Origin: Meloidogyne chitwoodi
Lineage: Eukaryota; Nematoda; Chromadorea; Rhabditida; Meloidogynidae
Direction of reading: 5' to 3'
DNA length: 64,000 nt
NCBI GenBank assembly: GCA_015183035.1
Contig: JACZZP010000001.1
Coordinates: forward strand, 1,612,001-1,676,000
Shown here: positions 30,177 through 43,296 of the stretch, in pieces
Numbering within the stretch: position 1 is the first letter of the stretch
Layout of the letters: each line of letters opens with the position of its first letter
Notes under the pieces: model-generated
What the model was told of the DNA's origin: nothing
The model's database searches: none
What the model saw: the letters and a program-made list of their open reading frames with translations, nothing else
Position numbers and translations under genes: made by a program

Positions 30177-33100
30177 TTATTTTTTACCAGTTTCCTTTTC
30201 AAGAAGTAAATTAAGTTTATTCTTTAATTCTTTAAAATTTGGCCTTTTCTCAGGTTCAAAATTAAAACATTCAATCATTATTTTAAAACTTAAAAATAAA
30301 TAAATATTTTATTTAAAATTACTTACATTTCATTTGGACAAATTATTGGTTTTTTAATATTATTTTTATATTTATTTATTTGTTCTAATAAAGTAATTCT
30401 TTCACAAGCATTAAATGGATTTTTACCATAAGTATAAATTTCATGAAGAACAATTCCATATGACCAACTATTTTATTTTTATAAATAAATATTATATTTT
30501 ATTTAAAATACATACATATCACTTTTTTCAGAAAAATTCTTTTTATTCAAACTTTCAGGTGCTAACCAACGTAAAGGTAATTTTTCATTTAAATTAGTTT
30601 TTTCTTTATTATTTAAAACTGTTTTTAATCTAATTGAAGTTATTTCAGAATTTTTTGAATTATTTAAAATACAAAGCCCAAAATCAGATATCTAGGTAAA
30701 ACAAAGAAAAATAAAAAAAATAAAAAATTAACCTTTGCAATCATATTATTATCTAAAAGAATATTTCTTGCAGCTAAATCTCTATGAATAATATTTCTTT
30801 CAGATAAAAATTTCTAAAATTATTTATATATAATTTTTAAAATATTTTTAACCATTCCATCACAGATTTGCCATGAAAAACGTAAAAAAAGGCTAAGAAT
30901 TTTTTCTTTTCTTTCATAATTATTTAATAATAATTTTTGTTTATTTTCATTATTTATTTTTTGTAAATATTTTAATAAATTCCCATTTGAACAAAATTCA
31001 AGTATAAGACCTAAATTAGTATCTGGTATACTTATACAACCAATCATATGAACAACACAATGATGAGAATTTTTTAATAATTTCATCTATAAATATTTTA
31101 AAAAAATATTAATTATTAAAAATATGTAATACAATTTCAATTTCATAAATAAAATTTTGTCGTTCATTTTCAACCAAATGCTCAGAAATAATTTTCACAG
31201 CAACAAAAGTTCCTTTTTTAATATTATTTAAATTAATTTGATGACCATAATATAATGATATTGGTGGTGTAATAGATAATATTGCTTTATTATTATTATA
31301 TGTATAATTATTATACATATAATGTTAAAATTACCTTTACGTACTTCACCAAAAACACCTTTTCCAAGTTGTTCTGATGTAAAAATAATTTGATCCCAAT
31401 CAAGTTCCCAATAATCTTTTCTAAAAATTATTATTTTTAAATATTTTTTAATTATTAATAAAAAATAAACAAACATTTTTTCTTCTTTTTTTAATTTAAA
31501 ATTATTATTATCTTCAATTTTATTTTGTATATTTTGAAAAACTTTATAAATATGTTCAGTTTTTAATTGTTCTAATTGATTTAACCAAAGTAAATGATAA
31601 ACACAACGACGATAACGAATTAATAAAATAATTAAAATAATAGCTAAACAAATAAAAAATATAATACTAAAAGGTATTATTAATGAAATCCAATTAATTG
31701 TTGTTAAAACTTAAATAAAATATTTAAATAGGTAATTATTTAAATAATTCTTACATTTATTATTTTTATTAATTTTTTGTTTATTTGATTCTTCTTTAAC
31801 TAAATTCCAATTAATATTCTCATTCTGGTCATTTGGATCAATAAATATTGTTAAATTAATATTATCTTTAATAGAATAACAGTCATAAACATTTTTATTC
31901 AAAGCATAAATTTTAAGTTCATAATTTTGTTTATCCAGTTGATGAGCTTTAACTAAATCCTAATTTAAAAATTATATATTAATTTAATTAATTAATTAAA
32001 CATCATAAAAGTCAGTAATTAATATAATGATAGGTTTTTTCAATAATTTCCTTCTATTAATTAAAAAATCATCTCCAATTTGATAAGGCATAACAGAACC
32101 TAAAATATGTGATTTTGTACAATTTACAGCATATTCAGTAAGCAACGATTGTTTTAATTTAGCTATAAATTTAAAAGAATGAGAAGAAATAAATTTAAAT
32201 TAATTTTTAAATATTTATTTTAATTTATTTTTATTAATTATAATTATTTACTTTCTTCATCAAACAATAAAGAAAATATAATACTATCTAAATACATTTC
32301 TGTAATAGAATAAGTATCCATAAATAAACAAATTTCTGTCGATAAAGTCAAAAAAATTATATTTAAATTCCATTTATTAACCTTAAAATAAATATTAGTT
32401 ATAATTAAAATTAGAGTAGATTAAAAATGTTTAATATCCGGTCCTCCCAGTTAAGGGTTTACCGTCTTTTTTTGGACCCGTTTAAAGTAACCATAAGCGA
32501 TTAAACTTTCTTTAACGAAAACCCTAATTGAAAAAAATTAAATTTTAAATATAATTAAATAATATTAAAAAACTTTTAACATTATTATATATTTTCAATG
32601 GTTTTCTAACTGCATCAATAATATTTCGAATTTGTTTTTTATTTAATTCATTAGATAATGCAAATTTATAAATTAATAATTGATTTTTTTCCATAATTAA
32701 ATCAATATATTTTTTATTACAATAATATAAATTATCAATATTATTTAATGTGTAAAAATAATAATTAGCTGAAACAACTGTCCAGGCAACAATAATAAAT
32801 TCTTCTTTACTTTTAATAATTGCCTAAATATTTTATATATATTTAAAATTAATTTTAATATTTTATAAATTGATACATTTAAACATTCACTTATATTATA
32901 TATTTTTATTTTCTTAATATAAAATAAAAACGAGATTTATTAATTAAAAACTAATCTTAATTGAAAAATAAATTAAATATAATATTATTATTATTTTGCT
33001 AAAATTTAATATTTTAAATAAAACCTTTTCAGCAAAATTTGTAAACAAAATAATTTTTGTATTATTTTTAATATTTTCATTACATTTATTATTTAAAATT

Positions 33101-34015
33101 TTATTTGTTTCATTTAAAAGTTGTAAACTTAAATTATTTGTTGATTCATATAAACCTAAAATTAAATAAAACTTTTTTTAATTTTTAAAACTTAATTGTA
33201 TTAACATCTTGATATTTAGCTAATTTTGATGTTCCAATAAAATTATTACATTTATTTATTAAATTATTATTATTTAACCAATGACAATTATTATTTTGAG
33301 TTTCATTTGGAAAAATAAACATAAAATATTTCTATTTTTAAAATTAATTTAAATTAATTTAATTTACCTTTTCATTATTATTTAACCAATATTTTAAAAT
33401 ATTTTCACAAGGATTTGTATAATATTCTGAAAAAATTAAATTATTAAATAATTATAAGTAAATTATTATTTTTTAATAGAATGTTATGTAGAAAAAATTT
33501 TTGACTAATATTATGTTTTTCCTTTATAAGAAAAAGAAATTGTGAAATTTAGAGAGTTGTGCTACTATTTATATTAATTATTATTTAATATTAAAAATTT
33601 AATTTTTTTATATAGGTATCTCTTTTTTAAAATATTTGACAGTTGATGCATTGGAAAATATATTCTTTTGTCTATTTGAGGTTATAATTTTAAGGAAAAT
33701 TGTTATTTTATTTGGGTAAATATTAAATATTTATTTATTTTACCTTCATTTAATATTCCATCATTTTTTAAAAGTTTAAATGAAAATGATAAAATAAAAA
33801 TAATATTTGTAATATTTTCTTTATTATTATTATTGTAATTATTATTAATATTATTATTAATATTTTGTTTTAAATAAATAATTGTTGTTATACCTTTAAA
33901 AATAATAAATTATTAAAAAATAAAATTTAAATTATTATTTAATTATTTTAAATTAACAAAATTTACCTTGAATTAAGTCAAATATTATTAAATAAAAATA
34001 AAATAAATAAAACAT
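30177..34015 (-). CDS. Receptor tyrosine kinase with VWA-like ectodomain
   Basis: Minus-strand gene of about 17 exons from ATG 34015 (signal peptide MFYLFYFYLIIFDLIQ) to TAA 30177-30179. The ectodomain contains a von Willebrand A-like fold: CLFMDTYSITEMYLD (candidate DxxS metal site, about 32280-32330) and KKPIIILITDFYDV (about 32000-32050). An earlier, more divergent segment (33020-33330) may be another such domain. TM helix at about 31640-31700, then the kinase: LGKGVFGEVRKG, FVAVK, HRDLAARN (about 30765-30790), DFG, LPLRWLAPES, SDMWSYG and a short tail. HRDLAARN and LPLRWLAPES mark a tyrosine kinase; all catalytic residues are present. Nematode genomes hold expanded kinases of this kind. 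Ligand unknown. Confidence 0.82.
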
Positions 34016-34388
34016 TTTATAATTAAAAAAAAATTAATTTAAAAATTTGTTAAATAAGAACAATATTTATTAAAATAAAATTTTGATAAAAAAGGAAAAA
34101 AAATTTATAGATTTATTGGCCAATTATTTTTAACTTATCAAATTTGCTTTTAATTTAAATCGGATTATTTATTAAATATTAAAAGTAATTTTTGATCAAA
34201 AATTAATAAACAATTATTTTATTTAAAATTAATTATTTATATTTATTTTTAAAATAAATAATATATTTTCAAAAATTTTAAATCTTTTTTTATTCCAATA
34301 AAAAATAATTGTTTAAAATTTATTATTAATAATTAGGTAATTAAAAAATAAATATTTTTAAAAATAATTTTAATTATTTTTTTTTAAT
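34016..34388. other. Intergenic
   Basis: AT-rich spacer between the kinase start and the end of the next minus-strand gene; no gene seen. Confidence 0.6.
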
Positions 34389-35739
34389 TTAAATAATAAT
34401 ATTATAATATATATTTAATATTTTTCCAATATTTATTAAAATATTTATTTCTAATTTTTCAATTGCATCAACAAACCAACAATTTTCTTCTAAATTTAAT
34501 TTTTGACATTTTATTATATATTTTCTTCCAGTTAATTTTTCAAATAATTTTATATTATTTTTATTTATTAATTTTATTTTTAAAAAATTTTCAGAATTTT
34601 CTTTATTAATTCCATCAAAAATACCTAATTTTGATAATTCTCTTTTAATTTCATAAAATTTAATTTCAATAAATTTAAATATTTTCTTTTGTTTAATAAT
34701 ATAATAATCTTCTAATAATTTAATTAATTCTTTACTTTTAAATATTAAAGATTTCAAAATAAAATATTTAAAATTTATTTGATTTTCCTTTTTTTAAAAA
34801 TAATAAAATATATATTTATTAAATAATTATTTATTTAAAATTAAAAAAGATTATTTTATTTTTATTAATTATTAAAAAAATAAAAATTATAAATTTACAT
34901 TTAATTGTAAATATTCTTCATTTATAATAATTGGATTTTTTATAAACTTTTTATCTTTAAATTTTACATTTCTCATATCAATAATAATTGAAATTATTTT
35001 AATTAAATTTAAATAAATATCTTTAATTATACAAAATATTTTATTTTTTTCATCATCTTCCAAAACATTAATTGATAAACAAAAAAAATTAAAAAATTTA
35101 TTTTTCTTTAAATTTTTACATAAATATTCTTTATTTAAATTATATAATTGGCTATTAATTTCTGGTTTTATTTTTCCATTTTTTCTTATATTTTTTCCAT
35201 TTTCTCCAATTATTTTATTTTTTATAATTTTAAATATATTTTCAATAAAATATTTTTCAACAATATAAAAATTGATAAAATCATTATATTTCCATAATTT
35301 TCTTATAATTTCTATACAAAATATTCCAATTGTTTGATTATTATTAATAATTAAATATTTTGGAAATAATTGAATGAATTCATTATTTAAATTAGAAAAA
35401 GGTAATTCATAAACACAAATGTCAATTAATTCAAAAAAACATTTTTCAAAATCAAATTTTGTTATTTTTTTATATTTTTCTTTATTTTTTGATAAATTAT
35501 TTATAAAAATTAAACAAGAATTTTGAATTATTGATTCTGGTCTTTCTATTTGAATTATTTCATCTAATTCATTAAATTCTAATTTAATTAAATTAATAAC
35601 TAAAAATTAAAATTAAAAACATTCTTTTTTGAAAAAAACCTTCAATTTTGTTTTGTTGATTATTTTCGATTAAAGGAGCATTTAATTTATTAATAAATAA
35701 TAAAGTTAATAAAATAATATTTAATTTAATTTTAAACAT
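34389..35739 (-). CDS. Orphan paralog family member 2 (NLGG/LTGR family), secreted
   Basis: Three exons by eye: about 35639-35739, 34899-35596 and 34389-34787. ATG 35739 gives a good signal peptide (MFKIKLNIILLTLLFINKLNA). Exon 2 carries the first module: FEKCFFELIDICVYELP, LFPKYLIINNNQTIG, EIIRKLWKY. The intron 34788-34898 is phase 0 and joins the second module: LSKLGIFDGIN, then LFEKLTGRKY. The tail is a hydrophobic helix (LEINILINIGKILNIYYNIII). Without that intron exon 2 would stop at 34887-34889, before the LTGR module. The NLGGI box of other members is degenerate here. Function unknown; secretion or membrane anchoring is likely. Confidence 0.65.
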
Positions 35740-36205
35740 TTTAAAAAATTATTTTTTTTTTTAAATTAATTATTTAAATTTTATAATTTAGCCTAGACAT
35801 TTAAATAAATAAATATATATTTAATTAATAAATATAAAAATATTATATTTTGAAATAATAAATGTACTTTAATAATGAATATATATTTTTATATGCATGT
35901 GATTATTTGTATAAAATATTTATTTTTTAATTAATTAATTTTTAAATATAACAAATATACTTTTTAAATAAATAAATAAATTAATTAATTAAAAAGAAAG
36001 AAAGAAAAATGATAAAAACTATTAGAAACATGAACACATTTATATACTAGTTTAAATTAAATAATAAATAAAATTATAATTTAACTTATTTAAAATATTC
36101 TAAAGTTTTAAAATCATAAAAATTAAATATATATTTTCTTCTTAATATAATTTAAATTAAAATTATTGTTTTAATTTTCTTTTTCTATTATTATTTTTCT
36201 AATAA
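35740..36205. other. Intergenic between paralogs 2 and 3
   Basis: AT-rich; contains an ATTAATTAATTAAAAAG-like stretch near 35985. No gene seen. Confidence 0.55.
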
Positions 36206-38575
36206 TTATTTAGAATTATTAATTTCTTCAATTTCATTTTTAATACCAGAAGATGATGCTAAATTTATTTTATTTTCATTTATTAGTGACTCAGAATATT
36301 TATCATCTACTATAATTATATTTTTACCTTTTTCTATTAATATTTTATTATTAACATTTTCTTCAATTATTTCTTTATTTTTTATTAAATTATTTAATTC
36401 TTTATTATTATTATTAGTTAAAGTATTTTCATTAATTTTATAATAAAAAAGAAATAATTTTGCTATATTTTTAATTAAAATAAATTGTAAATAATTAAAT
36501 CCAATAAAACAATAATTAAATAATTTTGCAGTAATTTCAAGTGATTTATCTTCTTCATTAATTTCTTTATTATTATTTAAACAAAATTCTAAAGAGTTTT
36601 CATTGATTATATTTGGTAATTCTCTTCCAGTTAAACTTTTGAAGATTTCTTCACTTTCACTATTATTTTGAATTAAACTTTGACAAAATCCTTTTAAAAT
36701 TCCATCATATATACCTAAACGAATTAATCCATTTTTTACTAATAAAAAAGATTTATTTATTTCCAAAATTTTTAATTCATAATTATTATATAATTGTTGT
36801 TCTATTATTATTTGATTTAATATTAATCCTTCTTCTATTGACATTTTAATTAATTTATATTTCCATTGATAATTAGTATTTTGTTTAATTAATACCTAAT
36901 AGGTAAAATATAATTTAAATTAAAATATACCTAATAATTAGGGCCCGGATTTATATGTACTATAAATCGAAAAATATGGGCATATAATATGGACTAAAAA
37001 TTGAAAAATATGGACTGAAATATGGATTAAATTTCTAGATATGGACCAAATATGGACATATAAATGCAAAATTTTAACATTTAAAATTTTTATTTCAAAT
37101 TCAAAACACTTCAAAAATCATTATTTTGTTCACAATTAATGATTAGGTAAATTTCTAAATTTTCTTGAGTGAACCGTGTGCTATACACAAGGGATTAGCA
37201 ACTTTCGTATTTTGTCTTTCGTATTTCGTTTTTAGACTAATTTTATTTCGTATTTTTGGACTAAATACGAAATTTTTCTGAATTTTCTGTTAGTTTTGAA
37301 CCGACGCATTTGTCAATGTTAATTTTTGGCATTCTGTCCACGCGTTTCTACCTATCGTCTTTTGTTCAGAACGGGCCTGTAAATAGTAATATTTATGGGC
37401 TGAAATATGTATAAAAAATCAAAATATGGAAAATATGGACAGAACGCCAAAATATGGAAAATATTGAGTGATAACTTGAATACTATTATATTAGCTAACA
37501 TATGAAAACAAACATGTTTTTTGGACGTTTTAGAGAATACAGAGTCCAGGAAAAAAAATATGGAAATCCATATAAATCCGGGCCCTATTAATAATTTAAA
37601 ATTGAAGGATGTTTTTTTAAAGTTTTTTAAAGGTTAAGAAAAGAAATTAAAATGACTTAAAATATAATTAAATATAAAATAAAAAGGATATTATTAAATA
37701 TCTAATAAATAACCTCTAATTTACTTAAATCTTTAGTTTTTTCTTTAATTATTTCAATTAAATTTAAAATATTTAAATATTTTTCAATAAGAATTTTTAA
37801 AAATTTTTCTTCATTTTTTAATTTAAATATTTGTTCTTTAATTTTTTCTTTTTCAATACAATCTTTTCTTCCAAGAACACCACAATTTAAAATTGTTAAA
37901 TATTTTGAAAATTTTTCTGATTTTTTAATTTCTTTAATTTTTTCTATTTTTTCAGTTAAATATTTATTTAAAATATTTTGAATACCAATTGTATTAGGTT
38001 TTATTTTAAATAACTTTTTTAAATAATTGCTATTTTTTTCCTCATCTATTTCAATTTCTTTTTCAGTTTTTATTATTATTTCTATTTTTTCAATTTCTTT
38101 TAAAATATTTTTAATTATATTAATTGATAATTCATCCTTTGACCAAAGTTCAGTAGCTATTTTTCCTCCATAATTTAATTGAATTCCATTAATTAATAAT
38201 TTTTTAGGAGTATATAATAAAAAATAATCTTTAATATTTCCATTTAATTGATATTCTTTTTTTAAATTTAAAAATAAAATTAAAAATTAAAAATTAAAAA
38301 AAACCATCATATAAAGATAAATCTATTAATTCAAAAATTAATCTTTCTAAATCATTATTTAAAATAATTTCAATATTATTATTATCATTTATCCTTTCCA
38401 TTAAATTTTTTAAATTTTCTTTGCATTTTTCAAGTTCTTTAAAAAAATAAAATTAAAAAATATTTTAAATTTATTTTTATTTACCTTTAATTTCTTCATT
38501 TGTTAACAAATTATTATTACTATTAATTAAAGAAATAAATAATAAAAAAATGTTTAAATAAATTATTAAATACAT
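36206..38575 (-). CDS. Orphan paralog family member 3 (NLGG/LTGR family), secreted
   Basis: Exons run from ATG 38575 (signal peptide MYLIIYLNIFLLFISLINS) through ELEKCKENLKNLMERI and RLIFELIDLSLYDG (about 38310-38440), a long exon (about 37715-38270) with YTPKKLLINGIQLNYGGKI and an acidic/basic coiled coil, then, after an intron holding a 649-bp transposon, the last exon (36206 to about 36892): FLLVKNGLIRLGIYDGIL, FKSLTGRELPN, a hydrophobic region (NYLQFILIKNIAKLFLFYYK) and an acidic tail. Both family modules are present. It is the longest of the four copies and shares direction with its neighbours, consistent with tandem duplication. Function unknown. Confidence 0.68.
36939..37587. mobile_element. 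Non-autonomous hAT-type element in an intron, 649 bp
   Basis: Ends TAGGGCCCGGATTTATATG and its inverse near 37570-37587. Flanking octamers CTAATAAT (36931-36938) and TTAATAAT (37588-37595) differ at one base, consistent with an 8-bp hAT duplication. The interior repeats ATATGGAC/AAATATGGA motifs on both arms and has no transposase frame. It lies inside the last intron of paralog 3. Confidence 0.78.
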
Positions 38576-39248
38576 TTTAAATTTTAACTGTAAAATAAAT
38601 ATTATGTAGAAAAGAAAGAAAAACCAATTTTTATTTTTTGTAAGATTTGATAATTTTTATTTATCAAAAATAAAAATATTTTTTTTTTTAATGTAAATAT
38701 CCATATTATATAATTATTTATATTTATGTCTATAAGGACTTCTTGCCCTTTTTGTCTTTTATTAATTGCGGCGAAGTGTTTTGATTTCTTTTTTTATTTA
38801 TTTTTTAAATAAAATATATAAGAGAGGATGAACTTTAATTTTTTAAAATAAAAAATATATTATACATATAATATGTATAATCTAATTGCAAAAACAAAAA
38901 TAAATTTTTTATAAAGAAAATTACTTATTATGTATGATAAAATTCATTTAAATTTTTAATTATTTATTTTAAAAATAAATAATATTTACATATATTTAAA
39001 TTTGTTAATAAAATTAAACAATTAATATAAAAAAATATTTATCTAATAAACATTGTTAATAAAAATAAATAAAATATAAAAATATTCGAAAATTTAAATT
39101 TATCCTAAAAATAGTAAAAAAAATATTTTTACATTTATGTATATTTCTAGGAAATTAAATAAATGAACACTTTAAAAATATCTACATTCTAATTTTATAA
39201 AAAATAAAAATACATTTTATCATTCAATTCTCAAAATAAACTTTCTTT
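38576..39248. other. Intergenic between paralogs 3 and 4
   Basis: AT-rich. A short island near 38735-38785 (GACTTCTTGCCC, GCGGCGAAGTG) precedes paralog 3 and may be its promoter. No gene seen. Confidence 0.55.
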
Positions 39249-40594
39249 TTAATTTCTTTTAACTACTTGTTGACCAAGACTTTTAGATCTAAATTGATGA
39301 GTACATGTAATATATTTAATACAATTTTTAAAAAAAGTATTCTTTTTCATAGTCACAATTCTTTTATTTTTATTATTTATTCCTTTTAGTAATTTATGTC
39401 CTAAAGAATTATTTTCAATTTTAAATAATCCATTATTTTTTATAAAAATATTTTTTAAAATATTTTCAATTATTTTATTATTTTTTTCATTATTATTTTC
39501 TTCATTTACTAATAATAATAATTGAGAATTTTCTTTAAAAATTTTAGCCATTTTAATAAATATATTCATAATTTCTATATCAAAGTTTCCACAAAAGTTA
39601 TTTGTACTAAAAGATAAGGCAATTAATTCATCATTACTATCTTTTGTTATATTATTATTATTTATTATTATTTTTCTTCCAGTTAATTCTTCATATAAAT
39701 CTGTTTTTTCTTTATTAATATCCTCATCTTTTTCATTATTATTATATTTTTTAGCAAATATATTTATTTGTTCTTCATTAAAATCTGTTAAAATACCAAA
39801 ACGATAAAGGCCATTTTTGGCATAAATAAAATTTAATTTAACAATAATTTTATTTTTTAAATTATTTTTTAATTTATAATTATTTAATGCTTCTTCAAGA
39901 TTTTTATAATCATTTTTTGAATATTCAATAACTTTATAAAGATATGAAACTGAATGCTTAAAAAATAAAATTTATTATTTTTTTAACTATAAATAAACTT
40001 TAAAATCATCATTATTTTTATTTTCATTTAATTTTCTTTCAATTTTTTCAATTATTTGTAAAATTCTTTCATAATTTATTTTTAATATTTTTTTGACAAT
40101 TCCAATACTATCTTTTAATAATTTATTTTTATTAAAATCTTTTAATTTTATTTTTATTTTATTTAAAATTACTAATAATTCTTTAAAAGTTGTTTTTTCC
40201 CACAATTCTTTTGCTAAAATTCCACCAAGATTTAATTTATTTTCATCTGTTAAATAATTTTTTGGTTGAGTATTTACTATTAAATCATTTTGTAAATTAG
40301 GTAATAATTCTTTTGGTATTTCAAATGAAGAAAGTGATACCAATAAAAAGAGACATTCCTCAATTTGTTCAATATTTTCAATTTTATATAAACATTTATT
40401 TAATATTTGTTCTTCTTCTTCATTATTATTATTATTTTGTTGTATTTTAATTTCTATTTTAATTTAAAAATATATTTTAATTTAAAAATATTACCCGGCA
40501 ATGATTTAGCACGTGGACGAAAAATTGTTTTAGTAGCTAAAACATTAAAATAAAATATATAAAAGGTTAATAATATTATTAAATAAATATTCAT
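39249..40594 (-). CDS. Orphan paralog family member 4 (NLGG/LTGR family), secreted
   Basis: Three exons from ATG 40594: a signal peptide exon (MNIYLIILLTFYIFYFNVLA, then TIFRPRAKSLPG), an exon at about 40003-40452 with LFLLVSLSSFEIPKELLP, TQPKNYLTDENK and LNLGGILAKELWEK followed by a coiled coil, and the last exon (39249-39960) with FIYAKNGLYRFGIL, YEELTGRKI, then a helical region and a basic, Cys-containing C-terminus (FKNCIKYITCTHQFRSKS). Module order equals that of the other copies, but the C-terminal tail differs completely. Function unknown. Confidence 0.7.
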
Positions 40595-41350
40595 TTTCTT
40601 TAAAAATATTTTTGTTATTGTTTAAATTAAAGGAATTTCAACTTTATTAAATGGCTTTATGTTTCTTTAATTAAATTAACGAAGAAGTATTTTTTTTTTG
40701 AATAATTAATAAATTTTATAAATAAATATATTTATTCCACAAAGACTGTCGAGAAAGGGCATCATATGAGTGAGGATAGATAAAGTAAAACAGGCATCTG
40801 AAAAATGTCACAAGGAAAAGGACGAAAAAAAATTAAAAATCAATTTATGAAATCAGACACGTGTTCATTTTAAATAAATTATTTTTATTTTAATAAAAAT
40901 AAATATTCTAGAAGGTTATTATGTATTAAAAGAATTAAAAAGTATTAGTTTATGTTAAAAAAAAAAAGTTAAAATTTATGGTTTAATTAAATAAAAATAT
41001 TATTTTGCATATATTTTCCTGTTAAATTTTTTTAATTTTAATTTTCTAAACATTGTAAATAATTAAATAAATAAAGGATATCTTAAAAATAATTAAAATT
41101 TACTTGTTAAAATTAAACATTTCAAAATATTAATCTAATTTTTTAATATGTCTGTAATTAAAAATATACTATTAAAATTAATAATAATGATGTAATTAGA
41201 TATTAATAAGAATTATTTAATTTTATCATCTTTAGGTAATTTTAAATTTATAATAATTATGTAACAAATTAAATTAAGTGCAAACTGAAAGTATTTTTAT
41301 ATATAAATAATTTTAAATATAATTAATTTAATTTAATTATAATTTATAAA
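40595..41350. other. Divergent intergenic region
   Basis: Between paralog 4 (minus) and the secreted orphan (plus). A less AT-rich island at 40735-40830 may be a promoter. No gene seen. Confidence 0.55.
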
Positions 41351-42548
41351 ATGTTCTTTCAATTATTTAATCTTCATTTAATAATAATTTTTTATTTTAT
41401 ATTTAATATAGTTATTTCAATGAATATAATAAATAAATTACCAAATCAATGTAATTTATAATAAATTAATTTATATTTAATATATTTATTTAAGCAATAA
41501 TTCAAATGATAAATAAAAATAATATTAATTTTAATTCGAAAAAAATTGTTTCTGTAAATCCAATTGGAAATTATAAATTTTCTAATAATAAATTAAAAAC
41601 AAAATTAAAAGTAATAAATGAACAAACAAATTGGTTAGATAATAAATTAAATTTACCTAAAGAAATTAAAAATAAAAATAATTATTTTCAATTAGCAAAA
41701 GAATTTGCAAGTATTTTTATTGGAAATAACAAAGAAAATAAAATATTAAAGGAAAATGAAATTGAAATAAATTATTTAGAAAAAATTAAAGAAATTGATC
41801 AAAATAATTTTATTATAATATTTAAATTACTTTTATTTATGAATAAAAAGGATCAAAAAGATAATTTATTTTTAGCAGTTGAAGCATTAAAAGCTATTAA
41901 TTTAATTGAAAAAATTAATTTAAAATATAAAAGTTTTTTTAATTTAACAATTTTATTGACTAAAAATGAAAAAGAGTTTGAAGATTTAGAAGTAAGAAAA
42001 TATTAAAATTAAATTAAAATATTAATTAAAAATTAAATTATTAATTTTTATTATTATTTTTTAGAAAGAAATTTTCAATTCTTCAAATAATCAAAATTCT
42101 ACAGATAATTTATTTAAAATGAATAAACTTTATATTTCCGCTTTTTATAGCGCTAAATATATTATTTTTAATGAAAAATTGACTAAATTATTAAATAATG
42201 AAAATATTGAAGAAATTGAAAATAATCAAAATAATAATATTTTAGATAAAATACAAAATTTAATTGATAAAATAAATAAATTAAAATTATTTATTTCATT
42301 AATTGATAATATTAAATATAAAAATAATATTAAATTAAGATTAAATGAATGGTTTAATTATATTAAAAATAATTTTGAATATAAAATTAAATCTACAGAA
42401 GAAGGTAAAAATAAAAATAAATAATTATCTTTTTAAATTTTTAGCTTTAAATTATGCAAAGAAAATTATAATTGAAACTGACAATTTTGAAATGTACAAA
42501 CATATTAAATTTAATAACGAAAACGAAGAAAACATTGATAAAAAATAA
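41351..42548 (+). CDS. Secreted Asn/Lys-rich orphan protein
   Basis: Four exons: 41351-41450, 41495-41991, 42065-42404, 42445-42548; all phases agree. A strong signal peptide (MFFQLFNLHLIIIFYFIFNIVIS) is followed by about 320 residues rich in Asn, Lys, Ile and Glu, with helical stretches (IIIFKLLLFMNKKDQ, LFLAVEALKAINLIEKI, LYISAFYSAKYIIFNEK). No NLGG or LTGR box, so not a clear member of the neighbouring family, although size, composition and signal peptide are alike. Composition partly reflects the AT-rich genome. I do not recognise it. Confidence 0.68.
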
Positions 42549-43296
42549 ATTATTTTTTATTAATATTTGTGTAATATAAGCATATTTATTTATTTTTAGT
42601 TTTTTATATATTATAATTTAAATATTATTAATCATAAAAAGATTATTTATTAAAAATAAAATTTTATGTATATTTTAATATCTCATAATTATTAAAAATA
42701 TATCAATTTAATCTAAAAAAAATAATAAATTAACTAAATTTACTCTAATCCTTTTTATTTAAACTAATTAAAATTTTAATTCACAACATTTATTTATACA
42801 AAAATTATTGACATAAAATAATATAAAATATATTTTTCTGTTTCAAAATTAAAAGTTACAAAGTAAATATAAATAAATTTAAAACAGATTTATTATTTAA
42901 TATTAAGACTAAAAAAAGTTTTGAAATATTAATACACCGGAAATTCAAAAATAAAAAACACGTATTATGATTAAAAAAAACATAATTCGGTCATTAAAAA
43001 TATTAGAAATAAGGATAAAGTAGAAAAGGATATTAAAAATAAATCAAAAAGTAACAAAAAATAATAATAATGTACTATGTATTTATTAAAAAAAATTCTA
43101 ACTTTTAATTAATAATTGAGGCAAAACTAGTTTGAAATAAAAATTAATTTTTAACTATTGTGAGAATTAAATAAAATTGTAAAATATTATTTAATTACAA
43201 AATTGAGATATAATAAAGAGGAAAAGAAATATTAACCCGAAAGAAATATCAGACAAAAAAATAATAATAAATTTAAAAATTAAATAATTAATTAAT
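42549..43296. other. Convergent intergenic region
   Basis: 3' flanks of the secreted orphan and the SLC4-type gene. AT-rich, no gene seen. Confidence 0.6.

Noticed and set aside
32425..32535. Less AT-rich patch in a kinase-gene intron (GGTCCTCCCAGTTAAGGG, AACGAAAACCCTAATTG)
   Set aside because: Possible transposon fragment, but I could not find convincing inverted ends or a target duplication.
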